From JBBDIO01 sp040880365 (GTDB lineage Bacteria > Chloroflexota > Anaerolineae > Caldilineales > Caldilineaceae), in contig JBBDIO010000290.1 in assembly GCA_040880365.1 (NCBI GenBank), positions 1 through 10,853 of the forward strand: a DNA stretch of 10,853 nucleotides, in the 5' to 3' direction. Below the pieces are notes generated by a model. That model was not told the origin of the DNA. It worked only from the letters and a program-made list of their open reading frames with translations, and made no database searches. Shown in pieces: positions 1 through 5,753 of the stretch. The position numbers were made by a program, and so were the translations under genes. How positions within the stretch are numbered: the first letter of the stretch is position 1; the number at the start of each line of letters is the position of its first letter.

Positions 1-135
1 TTGGGCATTCACATAGCCTTGTCGACCAACCGTATTTCCAGCCCCATCCCCAATACTCAGCCAGGTCTCCCCGTGGACGTCTTGTGTGACCCGCCCTGTG
101 CCCGCTTCGTTTGGCGCCAATTGCATGCCATACAT
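1..135 (-). CDS. Partial CDS (first 45 codons) of an unidentified protein
   Basis: An open frame runs from an ATG at 135 down to the left edge with no stop, giving 45 codons. The protein begins MYGMQLAPNEAG and continues through ETWLSIGDGAG to GRQGYVNAQ. An in-frame TAA lies three codons upstream, so this ATG is the first possible start, and a GGTGAGG Shine-Dalgarno-like string sits about nine bases before it. It follows the methyltransferase stop by 76 bases on the same strand, so it is probably the next gene of that operon. I do not recognise the family. The spacing of a Trp followed by a G-Y-V turn faintly recalls the end of a bacterial SH3-like domain, but that is a guess. There is no signal peptide or membrane segment in the visible part. 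Confidence 0.5.
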   Translation of the reverse strand, partial: MYGMQLAPNEAGTGRVTQDVHGETWLSIGDGAGNTVGRQGYVNAQ

Positions 136-176
136 ACCCGCTTACCTCACCGCTGCACTTTCCACTCACAAAGTAC

Positions 177-198
177 CCGCTACCAATCCGCTACCAAT
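177..198. repeat. Perfect 11-base tandem duplication
   Basis: CCGCTACCAAT occurs twice back to back (177-187 and 188-198), in the gap between the methyltransferase stop and the partial gene at the left edge. It is non-coding in the annotation I favour. It is most simply a replication-slippage duplication; no role is visible. Confidence 0.8.
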
Positions 199-211
199 GA
201 TGACGCATGGT

Positions 212-874
212 TCACCCCATAGGTTGCGCGCACAGAATCATCACTCGCGTTTCGCCAACTACCTCTTCGTGGATTTGCGCATGAAATCCCTGTGCCGTAA
301 CCCGCTGCACAAAGCAGTTATGGCGTGCCGCGGACGGTGTAGCATAAAAAATCGGCACACGCCGCAACAAGCGCGCCCTCAACGAAGAACCGCACGGGAT
401 CACCCCCAGCCCCACCACGACCAACTGACCAACCGCATTACTATCTGCATGGCGCAGCACTCGATGGGCCTCGCGCAGCGTTGCCTCGGCCAGAATGTAG
501 GGCGCAGGAAACGTACTGATGATGGTATCAACCGAATGGTCATACAGGGGCAGCTTCTCTGCCGCGCCTTGTAGCAAGTAAAGGTTGGGATAGCTATTTC
601 GCGCGATGCGTTTACGCGCCTGGCGCACCATGGCCGGAGAGCGATCAATCCCAATCACCTGCGCATGACGCGCCGCCAGCGGACACAACAACTGGCCTGT
701 TCCAAAACCCAGTTCGAGAACGGTGTTGCCCCTGGCATACTGCAACGCCAGGCGTCGCCAATTGTCCCATTGTCCCAGGCTCACCAGCGCGCTGACGGGA
801 TCATAGACCCCTGCAAGTTCATCGTACAGGCGTTCACACGCCCAGGCATAGGCCCACAGCCAAAACCGATTCAC
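212..874 (-). CDS. Class I SAM-dependent methyltransferase
   Basis: Predicted to transfer a methyl group from S-adenosylmethionine; the acceptor cannot be told from sequence. With a GTG start at 874 the protein is 220 residues. Motif I is VLELGFGTG (52-60), the acidic end of strand 2 is IGIDRS (74-79), motif II is DTIISTFP (116-123), and EAHRVLR (135-141) leads into the LVVVG strand, the Methyltransf_11/25 pattern. The N-terminal YDELAGVYDPVSALVSLG region is typical of small stand-alone enzymes. The frame stays open to an ATG at 931, but that would overlap sfsA by 35 bases; the GTG at 874 has GAGG five bases upstream and leaves a 22-base gap, so I prefer it. No membrane segment. It lies in a minus-strand operon behind sfsA and could act on a small molecule, lipid or quinone. 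Confidence 0.85.
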   Translation of the reverse strand: MNRFWLWAYAWACERLYDELAGVYDPVSALVSLGQWDNWRRLALQYARGNTVLELGFGTGQLLCPLAARHAQVIGIDRSPAMVRQARKRIARNSYPNLYLLQGAAEKLPLYDHSVDTIISTFPAPYILAEATLREAHRVLRHADSNAVGQLVVVGLGVIPCGSSLRARLLRRVPIFYATPSAARHNCFVQRVTAQGFHAQIHEEVVGETRVMILCAQPMG

Positions 875-896
875 AGCCGCCTCACAATTCCCCGTC

Positions 897-1667
897 TCAT
901 AGTTCGATCGGCACGGACGCATCCAGCACAATCTCGGTCAGGGTCAACCGGCAGCGATAGGCCAGTATCTCTACCCCCTGGTTGTGCGCCTGGCGCAACG
1001 CCGCGGCAAAGTCGGGGTCGCGCGCGGCCTGTGGCGAAAACACATCCACATCGGGTCTTTGGATGACAAACAAGATCACCGCACGCTCTTGCGTGTGCGT
1101 GTGCGTGTGCAGGTGGGCAAGCTCCAACACATGCCGTCGCCCGCGCGCCGTCACCGCATCGGGGAACAAAGCGCGCCGATCTTCCACCAGGGTTACCGAC
1201 TTCACCTCCACCCAGCACGGAGCCTGTGTCCCGCCCCCCGTGAGACGATAGTCGATGCGGCTGCGCACCCCATCGCCCGCGATTGCGCGCGGCACAGAGA
1301 CCTCGCGCGCAATCGCGGTATAGCCTGCCAATGCAGGAAACCAACCGTTCGCCAGTCCTTCGGCAACCAAATTGTTGGGCAGGCGCGTATCCAGGCTGAC
1401 GAGTTGCCCCTGCGCCACAGGATCCGGATGCACAACAAAGCGCAGCACGTAGCTTGTCTTGCGCTTTGGCCCGGCTGCCGGGCTGATATACAGAATTGCC
1501 TCCGGCAGCAACAGTTCTGCCAAACGTCCGGGATCGGGGCAATGCACGCGCACCACTTCGTCGCTGGCGACCAGCTCTGCAATCACCAAAAACCGATTTG
1601 GACGTTCCCGAAAAATGGCCTGCTCTACTGCAAAATCGAATTTCACAACCACCGCTTTCCATACCAT
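897..1667 (-). CDS. sfsA: SfsA family protein (sugar fermentation stimulation protein homolog)
   Basis: SfsA was first described in E. coli as a DNA-binding protein that raises maltose gene expression; the family joins an N-terminal OB-like domain to a restriction-endonuclease-like domain. Of 256 residues, RPNRF (22-26) and HCPDPGRLAELL (42-53) mark the N-terminal domain. SRIDY (136-140) and WVEVKSVTL (152-160), with D139, E154 and K156, form the PD-(D/E)xK-like core. FPDAVTARGRRHVLEL (168-183) and FVIQRPD (200-206) complete the family signature. Oddities: residues 186-193 contain a His-Thr tract encoded by a GCGTGT repeat, where relatives usually have a short Ala/Glu/Gly turn, and a 15-base inverted repeat lies at 1277-1318. 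The ATG at 1667 has a weak Shine-Dalgarno; a GTG at 1646 (residue 8), with GGAAAG upstream, is a credible alternative start. Second in the minus-strand operon. Confidence 0.93.
   Translation of the reverse strand: MVWKAVVVKFDFAVEQAIFRERPNRFLVIAELVASDEVVRVHCPDPGRLAELLLPEAILYISPAAGPKRKTSYVLRFVVHPDPVAQGQLVSLDTRLPNNLVAEGLANGWFPALAGYTAIAREVSVPRAIAGDGVRSRIDYRLTGGGTQAPCWVEVKSVTLVEDRRALFPDAVTARGRRHVLELAHLHTHTHTQERAVILFVIQRPDVDVFSPQAARDPDFAAALRQAHNQGVEILAYRCRLTLTEIVLDASVPIEL
1091..1110. repeat. GCGTGT hexanucleotide microsatellite inside sfsA
   Basis: Three full copies of GCGTGT plus GC. Read on the minus strand they encode the His-Thr-His-Thr-His-Thr stretch of SfsA. Because the unit is six bases, copy-number changes add or remove His-Thr pairs without breaking the frame. 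Confidence 0.85.
1277..1318. repeat. Perfect 15-base inverted repeat with 12-base loop, inside sfsA
   Basis: The left arm at 1277-1291 (CCGCGATTGCGCGCG) is exactly complementary to the right arm at 1304-1318, around a 12-base spacer. It lies wholly within sfsA, where it encodes an Ala-Ile-Ala-Arg stretch mirrored by Arg-Ala-Ile-Ala a few residues later. The mRNA could form a very stable hairpin. There is no U-tract after it, so it is not an intrinsic terminator. Confidence 0.8.
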
Positions 1668-1702
1668 AGCTTGATTGCTTGTACACGCACTGCTCCCTGA
1701 CC

Positions 1703-3127
1703 TCAGGAACCAGCAGGCAGCACAACATCCCGATCAATCAACGCCTGGTCCAAATCTGCCTGTGCTGTGAACCAGCGCACCGTGTGCAGAAAACCCGGCA
1801 GGTCGGCCGCGGCCGCGCGCAGAGCAGCCATCTTGGGGCCGATGGGACTCACGCTGGCGGGGCTGGTGGCATAGCTGCCGTGGAACGCAAAATAGGCTTG
1901 ATTCAGCACACGAATAATGTAGCCGTTTTCGACAAACAGCTGCCGCCGCATCTCCATATAGGCCTCGGCCTCTTCAATCAGCCCTGCCGCCAGCAAGCGA
2001 TCCACCTCCAACCGTGTGGTGCGCATCTCGGCCCGAAAGTCAAACACCGCCGGCACGCCTTCTGCTGCGCCGCGGTCACTCTCTGGGGCCTGGGTGGTCT
2101 CAACCAGCGCTTCGGGCGGGACTAAATCGGGATAGTATCTTTCCAGCACCAACAGCCCGATCTCCTCGCCCACAATATCGGCCACCGTCTCGTTCATGGT
2201 CGTGAGATCGCCGCTGCCAAAATAGAACAGGCCCAGTGGGAAAAATGTGAGATAGTTGTGCACCCATTCGTGGGCAATTGTCGAGATCACCCACGACAGA
2301 GTGGCGCGGTCTACCACCATCGATGGATACGCGCCCAACCCGCCGATGTTCGATACATAGCCCACGGCATTGGTCTGCGCGCCTATCCGGCTCTCGATTG
2401 ATTCGAGTGTATCCAGCGGCAGCCCGGCTTCTACCATGCGCGTGTACTCCATTGCAATGCGGTCGCGCGGGCTTACAATCACCTTGCGCGGGGGTTCAGT
2501 AAATGCGAATTTCACAGGCGGCAAAATGCGCGCGCCCACCCCCAATCCCGCTTCCTGTAGCGCCCACGTCACCTGCTGCTCCAATATAGCCTCGACCGTA
2601 GGCCGTTCGGCCCCCTGCAATGTCCGCAGCGCGTCGATCTCCGCGCGCAGGTCTGCCACGGCGGAGTTCTCCTCCGCGGCCACGTCGGGCTGACTAATGC
2701 GCGCCTCAAGCTCTCGCTCCAAATGTCCCAGTGTGACGGCCCGCGCCATATACTCGCGCACTAGCGAGGTGGCGTCCGCTTCGCTTAGCCCAGCAGCGGG
2801 TTGTGCGATAAACGCACGCGCCTTGGCCCGCAGCGATGTCACCTCCCACTCTACCAGATCAAATCCAAGACCCGCAGCAGCCAACGCAAACGTACGCAGC
2901 CGGGCCTCGTGCGCCGGGATTGCGCTCGCGGTCTGGATCCACGCCGCCCACAGCACAATGCCCACGATAAGCATTCGCTCGAACCAGCGCACAGACGCGC
3001 GGGCAATGTCGCGGCGCGAGGCAGCATCTGCGGATGCATCACGGGACAATCTCCTCGCAGTGGCACCGTTCGTAGTGGCACCGTTCGTGGTAACATCTTT
3101 AGTGGTCACAGTTTGTTCTACACTCAT
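1703..3127 (-). CDS. Membrane-anchored thermolysin-like zinc metallopeptidase (gluzincin), putative
   Basis: A 474-residue protein predicted to be a zinc peptidase held in the membrane by one N-terminal segment. Residues 1-50 are polar (Thr/Asn/Ala-rich, then Arg-rich), residues 52-70 (MLIVGIVLWAAWIQTASAI) form the membrane anchor, and 75-190 is largely helical. HEWVH at 286-290 supplies two zinc ligands and the catalytic glutamate. NETVADIVG at 312-320 has the same N-E-x-x-x-D-I-x-G pattern as the helix of thermolysin that supplies the third ligand, so E313 is the likely ligand, 23 residues after the second His. No substrate can be assigned. An in-frame TGA two codons upstream makes the ATG at 3127 the first possible start; the nearby GAGG is too close to be an ideal Shine-Dalgarno. 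It is first in the minus-strand operon before sfsA. Residues 14-23 repeat a five-residue Thr-Thr-Asn-Gly-Ala unit. Confidence 0.8.
   Translation of the reverse strand: MSVEQTVTTKDVTTNGATTNGATARRLSRDASADAASRRDIARASVRWFERMLIVGIVLWAAWIQTASAIPAHEARLRTFALAAAGLGFDLVEWEVTSLRAKARAFIAQPAAGLSEADATSLVREYMARAVTLGHLERELEARISQPDVAAEENSAVADLRAEIDALRTLQGAERPTVEAILEQQVTWALQEAGLGVGARILPPVKFAFTEPPRKVIVSPRDRIAMEYTRMVEAGLPLDTLESIESRIGAQTNAVGYVSNIGGLGAYPSMVVDRATLSWVISTIAHEWVHNYLTFFPLGLFYFGSGDLTTMNETVADIVGEEIGLLVLERYYPDLVPPEALVETTQAPESDRGAAEGVPAVFDFRAEMRTTRLEVDRLLAAGLIEEAEAYMEMRRQLFVENGYIIRVLNQAYFAFHGSYATSPASVSPIGPKMAALRAAAADLPGFLHTVRWFTAQADLDQALIDRDVVLPAGS
3059..3088. repeat. Perfect 15-base tandem duplication in the peptidase N-terminus
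   Basis: AGTGGCACCGTTCGT occurs twice in tandem (3059-3073, 3074-3088). On the minus strand it encodes a duplicated Thr-Thr-Asn-Gly-Ala unit in the cytoplasmic-side tail before the membrane anchor. The length is a multiple of three, so the frame is kept. Confidence 0.85.
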
Positions 3128-3140
3128 GCCTCAATTAAAA

Positions 3141-3173
3141 TGCCGCACAGTCTGCTGTGCAAACCGTGCGGCA
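3141..3173 (-). promoter_or_regulatory. Terminator-like hairpin in the leader of the metallopeptidase gene (possible attenuator)
   Basis: On the minus strand, TGCCGCAC (3173-3166) pairs perfectly with GTGCGGCA (3148-3141), and TTTTAATT follows at once, ending near the ATG at 3127. That is the form of an intrinsic terminator. Inside it, GCACAG (3160-3155) can pair instead with CTGTGC (3150-3145), using part of the same downstream arm, so the two hairpins exclude each other. No minus-strand gene lies upstream that would need terminating, which suggests a leader element. It could also be an operator for the divergent pair. It has no U-tract on the plus strand. Confidence 0.45.
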
Positions 3174-3235
3174 CGCCGATTGGCCAGCATTCGCTTCAGA
3201 AATTGCCCAAAAATCACCAGGGAAAGCCAAACGGG

Positions 3236-4357
3236 ATGACGGATCGCCCCATCGAACAGCAGCACCCACAGTCTACACAAATTCACACTGCGCACAGTGA
3301 TGCCGATTTCATCCGCGCCATACCCAAGGCCGAGTTGCACGTCCATCTGGAAGGCAGTATTACACCGGAGACACTCCTGGCACTGGCCCACCGCAATCAC
3401 AAAGTAGATCTGCTGCCCAGCACAGATCCCGATCAGCTGCGCGCCTGGTTCAAATTTACAAATTTTCCCCACTTTGTCGAAGTCTATCTGACCATTTGCC
3501 AGTGCATCTGCCGGGCCGAAGATTTCGCATTCATCGTAGAAGCGTATGCCGCAACCGCCGCTGCGCAATCCATCACCTACGCAGAAATCACCACCACGCC
3601 ATTCATTCACACCCATATTCAAAAAAAGGGTCTGACTATCGACCAGATCTTGCGCGGATTGGCCGAGGGCCGCAAAACCGCGCGCGCCCGTTATGGTATC
3701 GAACTCAACTGGGTCTTCGATATTCCGCGCAATTTCAGCTTTCGTGCCCAAACCGGCGTCTACGATCCCACGCCCGCCGACATCACACTGGACTATGCCA
3801 TGCGCGGGCGAAAACAGGGCGTCATCGGCTTTGGCCTGGGCGGGGATGAAGTCGGCGCGCCCGCATTTGCGTTTGCCCACGCCTTTCAGCGCGCCATTTC
3901 CAATGGCCTGGTCTCTTTGCCCCACGCCGGAGAAACCCAGGGACCCGAAAGTGTTTGGAGCGCAGTCCAGGACCTGCGCGCGGCCCGGATTGGGCACGGT
4001 GTGCGCGCCATCGAAGATCCGGATCTGCTGAGTGTGCTGCGCGTGGCGCAGATCCCGCTGGAAGTGAATATCTCTAGCAATATCTGCCTTCACATCTATG
4101 ATAACGTGTACCAGCACCCATTTCCCCAGCTGGATCAGATGGGTCTGCTGGTCACCATTAACAGCGATGACCCGCCCCTCTTCAACACAACTCTGATCGC
4201 TGAATACACACTGCTGCAATCTCAATTCGCCTATGCGCGCGCCGATGTCGCGCGTATCGCGCGTAACGCATTCCTCGCCATGGCCCAGCCCAGTGCAGTG
4301 CGGCGCCAATATCTGGCACGCTTCGATGCCTGGGCCGCAGCCCACCTAAATCCATAA
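3236..4357 (+). CDS. add: Adenosine deaminase family protein (adenosine or 6-aminodeoxyfutalosine deaminase)
   Basis: A TIM-barrel zinc hydrolase that removes an amino group from adenosine or a related 6-aminopurine compound; cytosolic. The product is 373 residues. PKAELHVHLEGS (30-41) carries zinc ligands H35 and H37. GGDE is at 202-205, HAGE at 230-233 gives zinc ligand H230 and catalytic E233, RIGHGVRAIED (251-261) gives catalytic H254, and NSDDPPLF (309-316) gives D311. All catalytic residues are present. The NSDDPP version of the last motif also occurs in aminodeoxyfutalosine deaminases of the futalosine menaquinone pathway, so the substrate is open. The ATG at 3236 is the only methionine start near the conserved core and has AGGGAAA ten bases upstream; it leaves a polar tail of about 28 residues. 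It is divergent from the metallopeptidase and appears monocistronic, with a gap of 160 bases before the next gene. Confidence 0.9.
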   Translation: MTDRPIEQQHPQSTQIHTAHSDADFIRAIPKAELHVHLEGSITPETLLALAHRNHKVDLLPSTDPDQLRAWFKFTNFPHFVEVYLTICQCICRAEDFAFIVEAYAATAAAQSITYAEITTTPFIHTHIQKKGLTIDQILRGLAEGRKTARARYGIELNWVFDIPRNFSFRAQTGVYDPTPADITLDYAMRGRKQGVIGFGLGGDEVGAPAFAFAHAFQRAISNGLVSLPHAGETQGPESVWSAVQDLRAARIGHGVRAIEDPDLLSVLRVAQIPLEVNISSNICLHIYDNVYQHPFPQLDQMGLLVTINSDDPPLFNTTLIAEYTLLQSQFAYARADVARIARNAFLAMAQPSAVRRQYLARFDAWAAAHLNP

Positions 4358-4366
4358 ATCAGGCTC

Positions 4367-4398
4367 GGGGCTTTGACCACAGCGAGTCCCCTTGTTAT
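4367..4398 (+). terminator. Possible weak intrinsic terminator after the deaminase gene
   Basis: GGGGCTT (4367-4373) can pair with GAGTCCCC (4384-4391), with one bulged T and a ten-base loop, followed by TTGTTAT. It starts nine bases after the deaminase stop. The stem is imperfect and the T-run short, so this is tentative. The rest of 4399-4517 shows no gene and no promoter I would defend; TAGAAT at 4467-4472 lacks a matching -35. Confidence 0.3.
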
Positions 4399-4517
4399 CA
4401 TGGGGGTGGCGCGAGCAGCAGCCGCCGCAAGGAGTCGCCCCGCCCAAAACACATAGCGTGCTACGATAGAATACCAGCCTGTGCAGCCCAGCCCGTGCAG
4501 CTCAAGGAAACATTACA

Positions 4518-5306
4518 GTGGAAAGCATCGCCGATTTTGCAGGAAATTATCAGACTCGGCCCGGCGTGGCGCGTGCGTGGATGCGCACCTTCCCTTCGCT
4601 GGTCTTCTACAGCCGGCTGGTCTATTCGGTTATTCGCTATAGCCGTCTCGCCCAACGCCAGCAATATGACATTGCCGCCTGGCGCGAAAGCAGCCTGGGC
4701 GTGTTGCACACACTGGAGCAGACCGGCGTTCAAATCAACATAGAGGGACTGGACAACCTGAAAAAATTTGACGGTCCCTGCGTCTTTGTGGCGAACCACA
4801 TGAGCACGCTCGAAACACTGGTGCTGCCCGGAATCATCCATCCTGCGAAAAATGCTACATTTGTGGTCAAGCGCGGCGTAGTCGAATACCCTGTCTTCAA
4901 ACATCTGATCCTGTCACGCGATCCCATTGTGGTGGACCGGGTCAACCCGCGTGCCGATCTGGAAATGGTGCTGACTCAGGGGCCGAAGTCCATTGCCGGC
5001 GGCCAGTCCATCATCGTATTTCCCCAAACCACGCGTCGGCTGGATTTCGATCCCAAGCTCTTTAATACCATTGGCCTCAAGTTGGCGCGGCGCGCGGGGG
5101 TGCCGGTTGTGCCGATTGCCCTGCGCACCGACGCCTGGGGTGTGGGGAAATTGATCAAAGAATTTGGACGCATCGACCCCGCAAAACCTGTGCATATCGC
5201 TTTTGGCGAAGCCATCGACCCCGGTGCGCGTGGCAACGCCAGTCATCAGACCGTCATCGAATTCATCCAGTCAAAACTCGAAGGTTGGCAGACTGCCATT
5301 GATTAA
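4518..5306 (+). CDS. PlsC-family 1-acyl-sn-glycerol-3-phosphate acyltransferase-like protein
   Basis: Likely transfers an acyl chain to a lysophospholipid or similar acceptor at the inner membrane face. The product is 262 residues. Block I is VANHMSTLETLVL (91-103), with the catalytic H94 four residues before E99, where most family members have Asp (HX4D). Block III is FPQTTRR (168-174), where FPEGTR is usual. Block IV is VPVVPIALRTDAW (195-207). The hydrophobic stretch near 25-45 may be a membrane-contact helix. The pair of changes (E for D, PQTT for PEGT) looks like a subfamily trait rather than decay, because the surrounding blocks are intact. The GTG start at 4518 is supported by AAGGAAA about nine bases upstream. 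Its last eight bases overlap the SRPBCC gene, suggesting coupled translation and a shared role. Acceptor unknown. Confidence 0.85.
   Translation: MESIADFAGNYQTRPGVARAWMRTFPSLVFYSRLVYSVIRYSRLAQRQQYDIAAWRESSLGVLHTLEQTGVQINIEGLDNLKKFDGPCVFVANHMSTLETLVLPGIIHPAKNATFVVKRGVVEYPVFKHLILSRDPIVVDRVNPRADLEMVLTQGPKSIAGGQSIIVFPQTTRRLDFDPKLFNTIGLKLARRAGVPVVPIALRTDAWGVGKLIKEFGRIDPAKPVHIAFGEAIDPGARGNASHQTVIEFIQSKLEGWQTAID
5286..5298. repeat. 13-base palindrome abutting the SRPBCC start codon
   Basis: TGGCAG-A-CTGCCA ends one base before the TTG start at 5299 and lies inside the end of the acyltransferase gene. In mRNA its single-base centre makes a tight hairpin unlikely without opening a pair or two. As DNA it has operator-like symmetry. 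Confidence 0.6.
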
Positions 5307-5739
5307 CATCCAGGAAGTATTACAGATTCAGACCGCCCGCGCCAGCGTCTGGCAGAGATTTGCCGACATTGGGACGTGGAACGAATGGAATCGCGAGGTG
5401 CTAGATGCCTGGTGGGTTTCAGGTACACCGTGGACACCCGGCGCGATATTTGTAGTGGAACATTTCACGCTGTTCAAAGCCCGTAAACAGACTCGCTACA
5501 TCGTGCAAATGTGTGTAGAAACGCGCACGGCGGTCTATCAATCGACGGCGAGCTTTCCCCTCAGCATGACTAGTTCCGTGCAATTAACCGATTCTTTAGG
5601 CGGTTGCCGGCTGGAAGCGACGCATCACTATGCCGGTCCGCTTGCGCCGTTGGTCTGGCTGCTCTCGGGCCGGCAGAAATCCCTGTTGAACCAGGCCATG
5701 CTGGCGCTCAAAGCACGGGTCGAAGGTCCCCGCCGCTAG
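5299..5739 (+). CDS. SRPBCC / START-like domain protein
   Basis: A 146-residue small protein of the Bet v1-like SRPBCC fold, which makes a hydrophobic pocket for lipids or other nonpolar ligands. The N-terminus (QEVLQIQTARASVWQRFADI, then GTWNEWNREV) is the usual first strand and helices, and the C-terminal helix runs LVWLLSGRQKSLLNQAMLALKARVEG. Length suits a single-domain member. The start is inferred: a TTG at 5299 overlaps the acyltransferase stop by eight bases, and the only Shine-Dalgarno-like string (AAGG) is 14 bases away, so initiation probably depends on translation of the upstream gene. The frame remains open further upstream, but that part lies deep inside the acyltransferase and has unrelated composition. 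The operon suggests a lipid-linked role. The ligand and any enzyme activity are unknown. Confidence 0.75.
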   Translation: MINIQEVLQIQTARASVWQRFADIGTWNEWNREVLDAWWVSGTPWTPGAIFVVEHFTLFKARKQTRYIVQMCVETRTAVYQSTASFPLSMTSSVQLTDSLGGCRLEATHHYAGPLAPLVWLLSGRQKSLLNQAMLALKARVEGPRR

Positions 5740-5753
5740 AGCCTGCCGCCAGA

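Noticed and set aside
1..222. Plus-strand 73-codon frame at the left edge
   Set aside because: Low-complexity composition, no ribosome binding site in view, and it overlaps the better supported minus-strand start at 135.
871..1737. 288-codon minus-strand frame over sfsA in another phase
   Set aside because: Arg/Gly/Cys-rich out-of-frame product; the SfsA frame has all of the family motifs.
1806..1820. CGGCCGCGGCCG palindrome as a regulatory site
   Set aside because: It lies in the C-terminal coding part of the peptidase in an Ala-rich stretch, where GC-rich codons give such palindromes readily.
3620..3630. Run of seven A's then GGG in the deaminase gene, as a possible slippage or frameshift site
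   Set aside because: The frame continues through the conserved motifs on both sides without needing a shift, and no alternative downstream frame looks coding.
3131..4345. 404-codon minus-strand open frame opposite the deaminase
   Set aside because: The plus strand carries all catalytic motifs of the deaminase family; the minus frame shows no motif.
4462..4472. TACGAT/TAGAAT as a -10 box for the acyltransferase gene
   Set aside because: No acceptable -35 lies at the right spacing upstream, so I do not list it as a promoter.
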